64,000 nt of DNA from NCBI GenBank assembly GCA_963827085.1, contig CAWGZY010000005.1, positions 186,001-250,000 of the forward strand. The letters are read 5' to 3'. The position numbers and the translations under genes are program-made. The notes under the pieces are model-generated. The model was not told where the DNA came from. It made no database searches and was given only the letters and a program-made list of their open reading frames with translations. Positions within the stretch are counted from its first letter, which is position 1. Every line of letters begins with the position of its first letter. The DNA comes from JAGVPT01 sp963827085 (lineage in GTDB: Bacteria; Bacteroidota; Ignavibacteria; UBA10030; UBA8401). Positions 44,781 to 51,816 of this stretch are shown in pieces.

Positions 44781-46007
44781 ATGGCAACAAAAATAGCAAT
44801 GCCGAAACTCAGCGATACCATGGAAGAAGGAATCATCCTGAAGTGGTTGAAGAAAGAAGGCGAGCCGGTGAAACAGGGGGAGATTATTGCCGAGGTACAA
44901 ACAGACAAAGCCGACATGGAACTTGAAGCATACGACACCGGCGTCTTGCGAAAAATCTTTGTGCCTGAAGGGAAGGGGGCGGCGGTTGGAAAACCCATTG
45001 CAATCATAGGCGGCGCGACAGAAGATATCTCATCGCTGTTGGTTGATACTGCTGCTCCAAGCTCGGGACATGGTCCGGCGGCGAGCGCCTCCACGGCACC
45101 GAAGGGAGTTGAACAAACTCAACAGTCCGCGGCATCTTCTCCCGTTGCGGGCGGAGATGGCGACGAGCGTGTGAAAGCATCCCCTCTTGCAAAAGCAATT
45201 GCCGCTCAGAATAAAATAGACTTGCATTCCATCAGCGGCTCGGGTCCGATGGGGCGGATCGTAAGAAAAGATCTCGATCTGCCTCTTTCAAAAAGTGCGG
45301 GGCACATTGCACGCCCGTATGTCGCCGGCACGTCGCAGGAGATCCCGCTGTCATTGATGCGCAAGACGATCGCTAAGAGGCTTGTCGAGAGCAAGACGAC
45401 GGCGCCCCACTTCTACCTCACCTATGAAGTCGATATGAAGCGTGCCATCGATCTTCGCGCTTCCTTAAATTCAAGCGGCGAGGTAAAGGTAAGCTTCAAC
45501 GACATCATCGTCAGGGCTTGCGCATTTGCACTCCGCAATCATCCCAAAGTGAATTCTTCGTTTGCGGGAGACAGGATCATTCAGCATGGCGCGATCAACG
45601 TGGGGGTAGCCGTTGCTATCGACGACGGTCTGATTACACCGGTGATCCGCAATACCGACATGAAAAGTCTTTTTGAGATTGCAAGCGAATCGAAAGAACT
45701 GGCGGCTAAGGCGAGAGATAAGAAACTCAAGCCGGATGAATTCAGCGGAGGGACTTTCACGGTGAGCAATCTGGGGATGCTCGGCGTCGAGGAATTCGCA
45801 GCAATCATCAACCCGCCCGAAGCCGCGATTTTGGCGGTGGGTGCGATCACTGAAAAACCGGTGGTCGAAAATGGGCAAATTATTCCCGGGCATAGGCTAA
45901 AGCTGACGCTCTCGTGCGACCATCGCGTTGTCGACGGCGCGGTCGGCGCTGAATTCATGCAGGAAGTAAAGCTGATTCTGGAAAACCCCTGGAAGCTCGC
46001 ACTCTAA
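44781..46007 (+). CDS. pdhC: pyruvate dehydrogenase E2, dihydrolipoyl acetyltransferase
   Basis: A 408-residue E2. One lipoyl domain (K43 in TDKADMELEA), an Ala/Pro-rich linker, a peripheral subunit-binding domain (SPLAKAIAAQNKIDLHSI, ~133-165) and a catalytic domain with the active His in SCDHRVVDGAVGA. The MPKLSDTMEEGII start is typical of pyruvate-type E2. E3 would come from lpdA at 33853. Confidence 0.94.
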   Translation: MATKIAMPKLSDTMEEGIILKWLKKEGEPVKQGEIIAEVQTDKADMELEAYDTGVLRKIFVPEGKGAAVGKPIAIIGGATEDISSLLVDTAAPSSGHGPAASASTAPKGVEQTQQSAASSPVAGGDGDERVKASPLAKAIAAQNKIDLHSISGSGPMGRIVRKDLDLPLSKSAGHIARPYVAGTSQEIPLSLMRKTIAKRLVESKTTAPHFYLTYEVDMKRAIDLRASLNSSGEVKVSFNDIIVRACAFALRNHPKVNSSFAGDRIIQHGAINVGVAVAIDDGLITPVIRNTDMKSLFEIASESKELAAKARDKKLKPDEFSGGTFTVSNLGMLGVEEFAAIINPPEAAILAVGAITEKPVVENGQIIPGHRLKLTLSCDHRVVDGAVGAEFMQEVKLILENPWKLAL

Positions 46008-46026
46008 TTTCTCTGAAAAAAAAATC

Positions 46027-46055
46027 TTGCTTTTCCACTGGTTTTGGCGTAAATT
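46027..46055 (+). promoter_or_regulatory. probable promoter of rplM-rpsI
   Basis: TTGCTT (46027-46032), 17-nt spacer, TAAATT (46050-46055), with TAAATTTA also close to the FCB element. It lies 43 nt before the GTG start of rplM. Confidence 0.5.
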
Positions 46056-46097
46056 TAAAAGCTGTCTAATTTTGAACTTTGAAACGTGGAGGTTGCT

Positions 46098-46547
46098 GTG
46101 GCTTTCGGAGATAAAAGCACATATTTTTTTAAACAGAGTGAAATCGAACAAAAGTGGTATCTCGTCGATGCTCAAGGGCAAACTCTTGGGAGAATTGCAA
46201 CACAGGTGGCAAAAATCCTTCGGGGAAAGCACAAACCGATCTTTACGCCAAATGTGGATACCGGAGATTTCGTCATTGTTGTGAACGCAGAGAAGATCAA
46301 AGTGACGGGGAAGCGAACCGATATGAAAGAGTACTTCCATTATACCGGTTATCCCGGCGGTGCTGTGTTCGAAAGCTTCAAGGACGTGATCAAGAACCAT
46401 CCTGAACGAGTGATTGAACATGCCGTGAAAGGCATGCTCCCGCACAACCGTTTAGGCAAGCGCATTTTTAAGAAATTGAAAGTGTATACCGGCACCGAAC
46501 ATCCGCACGAAGCGCAAAAGCCGGAAACACTCGCGGTCAAGAGTTAA
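46098..46547 (+). CDS. rplM: 50S ribosomal protein L13
   Basis: A 149-residue L13. I chose GTG 46098, five nt after GGAGG, so the protein starts MAFGDKSTYF; an earlier in-frame GTG at 46086 overlaps the ribosome site. KWYLVDAQGQTLGRIATQ and VYTGTEHPHEAQKP are family hallmarks. It is paired with rpsI as in most bacteria. Confidence 0.96.
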   Translation: MAFGDKSTYFFKQSEIEQKWYLVDAQGQTLGRIATQVAKILRGKHKPIFTPNVDTGDFVIVVNAEKIKVTGKRTDMKEYFHYTGYPGGAVFESFKDVIKNHPERVIEHAVKGMLPHNRLGKRIFKKLKVYTGTEHPHEAQKPETLAVKS

Positions 46548-46581
46548 ATTATCAACGCCATTATGACATTGAAGGACTAGA

Positions 46582-46974
46582 ATGCCTCAACACAATATCA
46601 CTGCAGTCGGACGACGCAAAACTTCAGTAGCTCGGGTAATTCTTAAAGTGGGTACGGGTGCAATTGTCGTAAACAAGCAGCCGTTCGAAAAGTACTTCCC
46701 TCAGGAAATTTACCGTGCTGATATCGTAAAACCGTTCAGTGTCACCGACACTGCGGGTAAATACGATGTTGCGGTGACCGTTGAGGGGGGCGGAGCTGCA
46801 GGTCAGGCCGGCGCAATGAGACTCGGTATTGCACGGGCGCTTCTTGAAGCAAGCGATGAGTTCCGTACTTTATTGCGCGGTCATGCTCTTCTTACACGCG
46901 ACCCGCGCATGGTTGAGCGAAAAAAATACGGACAGAAAAAAGCCCGGAAACGATTTCAATTTTCCAAACGATAA
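46582..46974 (+). CDS. rpsI: 30S ribosomal protein S9
   Basis: A 130-residue S9. AVGRRKTSVARV at the start and the basic end KKYGQKKARKRFQFSKR, which reaches the tRNA in the P site, are characteristic. Normal length and place after rplM. Confidence 0.97.
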   Translation: MPQHNITAVGRRKTSVARVILKVGTGAIVVNKQPFEKYFPQEIYRADIVKPFSVTDTAGKYDVAVTVEGGGAAGQAGAMRLGIARALLEASDEFRTLLRGHALLTRDPRMVERKKYGQKKARKRFQFSKR

Positions 46975-46982
46975 CAGAGAAC

Positions 46983-47012
46983 GTGCGGACCCCAGATTGT
47001 TCGCACTCTTTT
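46983..47012 (+). terminator. weak terminator after rpsI
   Basis: GTGCGGAC/GTTCGCAC (46983-46990, 46999-47006) forms an 8-bp stem with one G-T pair, followed by TCTTTT. A second small hairpin TCCCGC/GCGGGA at 47055-47069 lies in the rpsB leader and could take part in S2 autoregulation. Confidence 0.45.
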
Positions 47013-47124
47013 GTTGCGTACTATCAAGCATACTTTCCGACTTGTATGGAAGTGTCCCGCTCAGCGGGATCCCGGACGAGGATGACGAAAGTAGAAGACT
47101 AAAACTAAACATAAAAGGAATACA

Positions 47125-47919
47125 ATGCCACGTGTAGAACTCGCCGACCTCCTCGGTGCCGGTGCCCATTTCGGACACCTTACCCGCCGATGGAATCCCA
47201 AGATGAAGCCATATATTTTTATGGAACGCAACGGGATTCACATCATCGACCTTAAAAAATCTCAAGAATTGCTCGAAGTAGCGTGCACAGCCATCGCGAA
47301 TATTTCTGCGGAAGGGAAGAAGATTCTTTTCGTAGGGACGAAGAAACAGGCGAAGGACGTTATTCTTGAAGAGGCAAAACGGTGCAACCAGTATTACATC
47401 AGCGAACGCTGGCTCGGCGGCGCCCTGACAAATTTCACGACGATCAGGAAGAGCGTGAAGAGGCTGACGAATATCGAAAAGATGGAATCCGACGGCACGT
47501 TCGAGAAGATCACGAAAAAAGAAGGGCTTTTTCTTACGAGGGAAAAAGACAAATTGAGCAAGACGCTGTCCGGTGTTGTCGACATGACACGGTTGCCGGG
47601 CGCACTGTTCGTTGTTGACGTCAAAAAGGAATCGATCGCGGTGAAGGAAGCGAAGCGGCTTGGAATTCCCGTGTTCGCGATCGTCGATACGAATTGCGAT
47701 CCGGACGAAATCAACTATATCATCCCCGGGAATGACGACGCGTTGAAAACCGTGCAGGTGATCACCCGCGCAATTGCGAACGCGATCTTGGAAGGCACGG
47801 AGCGGGCAAAAGCTCGTCAGCAGGAAGTACCGGAAGAACATGAAAAGCAGGAAGAGGCTGCAAGCAAGGAACATGTTGTCAGCAAGGAAGAGACCGCCAA
47901 GATTGAAGAAAAAGAGTAA
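47125..47919 (+). CDS. rpsB: 30S ribosomal protein S2
   Basis: A 264-residue S2 with AAGGAA before the ATG. GAHFGHLTRRWNPKMKPYIF and RWLGGALTNFTTI are the conserved parts. The Glu/Lys-rich C-terminal tail of ~40 residues is variable in the family. It forms the usual pair with tsf. Confidence 0.97.
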   Translation: MPRVELADLLGAGAHFGHLTRRWNPKMKPYIFMERNGIHIIDLKKSQELLEVACTAIANISAEGKKILFVGTKKQAKDVILEEAKRCNQYYISERWLGGALTNFTTIRKSVKRLTNIEKMESDGTFEKITKKEGLFLTREKDKLSKTLSGVVDMTRLPGALFVVDVKKESIAVKEAKRLGIPVFAIVDTNCDPDEINYIIPGNDDALKTVQVITRAIANAILEGTERAKARQQEVPEEHEKQEEAASKEHVVSKEETAKIEEKE

Positions 47920-47960
47920 CTCTATTTTTATTATTCACAGCAGAGAAAAGAAAACGTAGC

Positions 47961-48818
47961 ATGCCTATTACAAGTGAAACAGTAAAAAAATTACGCGAAA
48001 AAACCGGCGCCGGCATGATGGATTGCAAGCGGGCGCTTGAAGCGACGAACGGCGACATGGAGAAAGCAGTTGAGTTTCTCCGGAAAAAAGGCGCAGCGAC
48101 TGCGGAGAAACGCGCTGATCGCATTGCAAATCAGGGTATCATTGTGACGAGAGTCGCGAACGGCGGGAAACTCGGCGTTATCGTTGAAATCAACAGCGAG
48201 ACCGATTTTGTTGCGCGGAGTCAGGACTTTGTCCAATTCGCCAATGATGTAGCATCGATCGTTGAACGCAAAATCCCGAAATCGATCACCGAACTTCTTG
48301 CTCTTCCGTACAACGACAAGAGAACGGTAGGAGATGCTTTATCGGATCTGGTTGGAAAAATCGGCGAGAAAATCGAAATCAAGCGGTTCGATGTCATCAT
48401 GGCAGAGAACAGTGTGATCGAGGCCTATACCCACATGGGAAGTAAGATCGGCGTTCTTGTAGAACTCTCGACCGCAGCGGCGTCCGATGAAGCAAAGACG
48501 ATCGCGCGCGATGTTGCTATGCAGGCTGCCGCGATGAATCCGAGCGTCGTTTCCCGCGAGCAAGTCAGCAAGAATGTTATCGAGCAGGAACTCGACATTT
48601 ACCGCCAGCAGGCGAAAAATGAGGGAAAGCCGGACCAAGTTGTCGAACGCATAGCGACGGGACGGCTCGAAAAATATTTTCAGGAAGTCGTTCTTCTCGA
48701 GCAAAGCTTCATTAAAGATGCGAGCAAGATCATCAAGGAAGTTTTGCAGGAAGCATCGACAAAACACAACGACAAACTCGCGGTTCGTCAGTTTAAACGG
48801 TATCAACTCGGCGAATAA
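47961..48818 (+). CDS. tsf: elongation factor Ts
   Basis: A 285-residue EF-Ts, the nucleotide exchange factor for EF-Tu. VKKLREKTGAGMMDCKRALE is the N-terminal UBA-like domain; the core domains carry EINSETDFVAR near residue 77. The gene ends 14 nt before a strong terminator. Confidence 0.97.
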   Translation: MPITSETVKKLREKTGAGMMDCKRALEATNGDMEKAVEFLRKKGAATAEKRADRIANQGIIVTRVANGGKLGVIVEINSETDFVARSQDFVQFANDVASIVERKIPKSITELLALPYNDKRTVGDALSDLVGKIGEKIEIKRFDVIMAENSVIEAYTHMGSKIGVLVELSTAAASDEAKTIARDVAMQAAAMNPSVVSREQVSKNVIEQELDIYRQQAKNEGKPDQVVERIATGRLEKYFQEVVLLEQSFIKDASKIIKEVLQEASTKHNDKLAVRQFKRYQLGE

Positions 48819-48832
48819 AAAATAATCGTTGA

Positions 48833-48862
48833 AGAAAGGTCTCCTCCGAGACCTTTCTTTTT
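48833..48862 (+). terminator. intrinsic terminator after tsf
   Basis: An 11-bp perfect stem AGAAAGGTCTC/GAGACCTTTCT (48833-48843, 48848-48858), loop CTCC, then a T-run to 48862. pyrH begins only 17 nt later, so some read-through is likely. Confidence 0.85.
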
Positions 48863-48878
48863 ATCAAAAAGGTACCCT

Positions 48879-49613
48879 ATGCCGAAGCCAGCGTACAAGC
48901 GGATAATGCTAAAACTTAGCGGCGAGTCGCTTATGGGCGAGAAAGAATACGGGATCGACTCGGATGTCATCGGAAAATATGCCGAGGAGATCAAGGGTGT
49001 GCAAGAACTCGGCGTGCAGATCGGCATTGTCATCGGCGGCGGGAATATTTACCGCGGCATTGAAAACTCGTCCGACGGAATTGACAAGGTCACGGGCGAC
49101 CACATGGGGATGCTCGCAACAGTGATTAACGCACTCGCGCTCCAGAGCGCACTCGAACATCACGGTGTTTTTACTCGCTGCCAGACGGCAATCAACATGG
49201 AACGAATCGCCGAACCGTTCATCCGCCGCCGGGCGATCCGCCATTTGGAAAAAGGCCGTCTGGTGATCTTTGCGGCGGGCACGGGGAATCCGTACTTTAC
49301 GACCGACACCGCTGCGGTGCTACGTGCGATTGAAATTGGAGCCGATGTCATCATCAAGGGAACCCGCGTAGACGGGGTGTACGATTCCGACCCGGAGAAA
49401 AATCCGTCAGCAAAGCTTTTTCCCCAAATTTCTTACCAGGATGTTCTGCGGAAAGATTTGCGCGTTATGGATATGACGGCTATAACCCTTTGCAGAGAAA
49501 ATCATCTCCCGATCGCAATTTTCAACATGAACATTCCTTCCAACCTCCGCCGATTGGTTCTCGGGGAAAAGATAGGAACTGCAGTAAACGACAGCGTGGC
49601 TGCTATAAACTAA
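48879..49613 (+). CDS. pyrH: UMP kinase
   Basis: A 244-residue bacterial UMP kinase of the amino-acid kinase fold. KLSGESLMG near residue 13, IVIGGGNIYRG near 57 and TGNPYFTTDTAA near 128 are diagnostic. It makes UDP for RNA and sugar nucleotides. Gene order rpsB-tsf-pyrH-frr is the standard bacterial one. Confidence 0.97.
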   Translation: MPKPAYKRIMLKLSGESLMGEKEYGIDSDVIGKYAEEIKGVQELGVQIGIVIGGGNIYRGIENSSDGIDKVTGDHMGMLATVINALALQSALEHHGVFTRCQTAINMERIAEPFIRRRAIRHLEKGRLVIFAAGTGNPYFTTDTAAVLRAIEIGADVIIKGTRVDGVYDSDPEKNPSAKLFPQISYQDVLRKDLRVMDMTAITLCRENHLPIAIFNMNIPSNLRRLVLGEKIGTAVNDSVAAIN

Positions 49614-49638
49614 TCCAATAACATCATTGGGTGAGGCT

Positions 49639-50196
49639 ATGTTAAAACAAATACTGAAGGACGGCGAGGCCCGGATGCACAAAGCCGTCGATGTTGTGCG
49701 CACAGAATTGATAAAAATTCGGACGGGTAAAGCAACAACAGCGCTACTCGATTCGGTAAAAGTCGATTACTACGGTACGATGACCCCGTTGACTCAAGTG
49801 GGCAGCGTGAGCGTACCGGATGTTCATCTCATTACGATTACGCCGTGGGACAAGGGAATGCTTGCACACATTGAAAAGGCGATTCTTGCTGCTAACCTCG
49901 GACTCAATCCGGGGACCGACGGAACCGTGGTGAGGGTTCCCATCCCTCCGCTCAATGAAGAACGACGTAAAGAACTTGTCAAGCTCGTGAAAAAATTCGG
50001 CGAAGAGGGAAAGGTTGCAATCCGTAACATTCGCCGCGACACGAACGAGCATTTGAAAAAAGCAGAAAAAGACGAACACTTTTCAGAGGATGAACGAAAA
50101 CGGGGAGAACTGGAAGTGCAGAAATACACGGACAATCACATCAAAGAAGTCGACAACCTCCTTGCCGCTAAAGAAAAAGAAATTATGGAAGTCTAG
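49639..50196 (+). CDS. frr: ribosome recycling factor
   Basis: A 185-residue RRF, the usual length, starting at ATG 49639 after GGGTGAGG rather than the in-frame TTG at 49627. ELIKIRTGKATTALLDSVKV and VRVPIPPLNEERRKEL are conserved. It frees ribosomes after termination together with EF-G. Confidence 0.97.
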   Translation: MLKQILKDGEARMHKAVDVVRTELIKIRTGKATTALLDSVKVDYYGTMTPLTQVGSVSVPDVHLITITPWDKGMLAHIEKAILAANLGLNPGTDGTVVRVPIPPLNEERRKELVKLVKKFGEEGKVAIRNIRRDTNEHLKKAEKDEHFSEDERKRGELEVQKYTDNHIKEVDNLLAAKEKEIMEV

Positions 50197-50218
50197 ATCT
50201 GCAGAAAATTGCCATTGT

Positions 50219-50248
50219 AAAGCCTCATCCGTTGAATGAGGCTTTTTT
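50219..50248 (+). terminator. intrinsic terminator after frr
   Basis: AAGCCTCAT/ATGAGGCTT (50220-50228, 50236-50244) with a 7-nt loop and six T residues at 50243-50248. It closes the ribosomal/translation block. Confidence 0.9.
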
Positions 50249-50342
50249 ATTTATGCAATTTATCGACTTGATTATCCTCTCTCCAAATAGTATCCTTTCG
50301 GAGATTTTAAAGAGAAAAAACGCCTTCATCCAACCCTGTAAC

Positions 50343-50364
50343 ATTACGAAGAAATATTCGTAAT
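50343..50364 (+). promoter_or_regulatory. palindromic operator candidate before the PspC gene
   Basis: ATTACGAA (50343-50350) and TTCGTAAT (50357-50364) are perfect inverse arms around 6 nt. The site lies 54 nt before the PspC-domain gene and could bind a dimeric regulator. No T-tract follows. Confidence 0.4.
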
Positions 50365-50417
50365 ACTGTATGAAGCCGGAATATTTGAAGTCTCTTATTT
50401 AGACGACTGAGGCATGT

Positions 50418-51083
50418 ATGGAACCGAAACGATTATTCAAGTCGCGGGCGAACAAAATCATCGCCGGCGTGTGCGGCGGTTTGGCAGAATATTTTGACGT
50501 CGACCCGGTGATTATGCGGGTTCTCTTTGTGCTGCTGGCATTTTTTGGCGGCTCAGGATTTATTCTCTACATCGCCTGTGCGATCATCATGCCGAAGCCT
50601 GTGATCGATGTGGCCGGAATGGAGGCATCGGTCGAATCGCGGTCCACAAACGCTCGGAAATTGTTCGGGATCGCTCTTATTATTGGAGGTGCAATAATAT
50701 TGTTCTCGAACCTGGGGTTGTTCTCTTTTCTCCATATGTGGGACATCTCGTGGAGTCTGGTGTTTCCGGTCCTGCTTATTTTGTTAGGAATGGCTATCAT
50801 TTATTATCGGCAGGCGGAACGTGCTCCTGCCGCTGAACAGCCGGCTGATTTCCAGGCTGAGCAGCCTCCTCCTGCCGCCCCGCCATACCGTACGTTCAGG
50901 CGTTCGCGAACCGATAAAAAACTGGGTGGAGTGTGCGGCGGCCTGGCGAAATATTTTTCGATCGATTCCACGCTGTTGCGACTGCTGTACATTATTTTGT
51001 GTTTGGCCTCTTTCGGGGCGGGCATTGTGCTGTACATAACACTCGTTCTTCTCATACCGTACGAAAGTCATCCTAACTTATAA
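50418..51083 (+). CDS. double PspC-domain membrane protein
   Basis: A 221-residue membrane protein with two PspC domains. The first is at residues ~3-60 (KIIAGVCGGLAEYFDVDPVI) and the second at ~160-217 (KKLGGVCGGLAKYFSIDSTL). Between them is a LiaI/LiaF-like pair of hydrophobic segments (FGIALIIGGAIILFSNLG, LVFPVLLILLGMAIIYY) and a Pro/Ala/Glu linker. PspC proteins help sense envelope stress. The duplicated domain in one chain is not the simplest form of the family. It is followed by a second membrane protein of related type. Confidence 0.88.
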   Translation: MEPKRLFKSRANKIIAGVCGGLAEYFDVDPVIMRVLFVLLAFFGGSGFILYIACAIIMPKPVIDVAGMEASVESRSTNARKLFGIALIIGGAIILFSNLGLFSFLHMWDISWSLVFPVLLILLGMAIIYYRQAERAPAAEQPADFQAEQPPPAAPPYRTFRRSRTDKKLGGVCGGLAKYFSIDSTLLRLLYIILCLASFGAGIVLYITLVLLIPYESHPNL

Positions 51084-51106
51084 GTATCTACTGACAAGGA
51101 AAACTC

Positions 51107-51619
51107 ATGGAACAACATACTTTCAATCGGTTTCCGATCATTGGTTTTGTTCTCGTCCTTTTGGGCGTTGCGCTTTTGCTGAATCAAATGAGCGTCATTC
51201 ATATCGGCGGGTGGGCGCTTGTGTGGCTCGGGCTTCTTGTCTACGGTGCCGCGGTTGTCCTCCGTTCGTTCGTCAGCAACGACCGGAGCAAAGTTTTCTT
51301 CGGCACATTGTGTTTCCTCACCGGCATTTTATTCTTTTTGCGGAAAGGGGGTTTCATTCACGGTTCGTTCTCAATCTATTTCCCGGCGTTCATCATCATC
51401 GTCGGCATTGCGTTCTTCATGTTGTTCGTTTTCAACGCGAAGGACTGGCACCTGCTCATCCCGTCAATTATTTTTCTCGGGCTTGGCGCTGCGCTGATGC
51501 TGACTCATCTCGGATATTGGTACAGCAGAGACGTCTGGAGATCGATCGGATCCTATTGGCCGCTGATCCTGATTCTTATCGGCGCGACGATGTTATTGCG
51601 GAGATGGAAGGAGAAGTGA
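51107..51619 (+). CDS. LiaF/DUF5668-type membrane protein
   Basis: A 170-residue protein with about six hydrophobic segments in repeated pairs (IIGFVLVLLGVALLLNQM; AFIIIVGIAFFMLFVF; WPLILILIGATMLLRRW). The repeated pattern and GW.L..L.G.G end match LiaF-like N-terminal membrane domains. The soluble DUF2154 part of LiaF is absent. Its gene starts 23 nt after the PspC gene, so the two probably act together at the membrane. Confidence 0.78.
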   Translation: MEQHTFNRFPIIGFVLVLLGVALLLNQMSVIHIGGWALVWLGLLVYGAAVVLRSFVSNDRSKVFFGTLCFLTGILFFLRKGGFIHGSFSIYFPAFIIIVGIAFFMLFVFNAKDWHLLIPSIIFLGLGAALMLTHLGYWYSRDVWRSIGSYWPLILILIGATMLLRRWKEK

Positions 51620-51666
51620 ACAATCGGCAGGATGGAGGAGGCGGAAAAGAGTTCTTCATTTAGGTG

Positions 51667-51801
51667 TCCACGAAGTTCACGAAGCCACACGAAAGTTTAG
51701 ATTGTCGCTATTGAGGCGCGATACTTATCTTCGATAAATTTGTGTTAGACCAGAAATCCGAGAAATATGCTCTCTTCGTGCGGCTTCGTGAACTTCGTGG
51801 A
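51667..51801. repeat. long CACGAAG-type palindrome (family 1)
   Basis: A 20-bp perfect inverted repeat, TCCACGAAGTTCACGAAGCC at 51667-51686 and its inverse at 51782-51801, separated by 95 nt. It lies between two convergent genes (the LiaF-like gene and polA). Confidence 0.9.
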
Positions 51802-51816
51802 TTACGAAGCAGTTTC

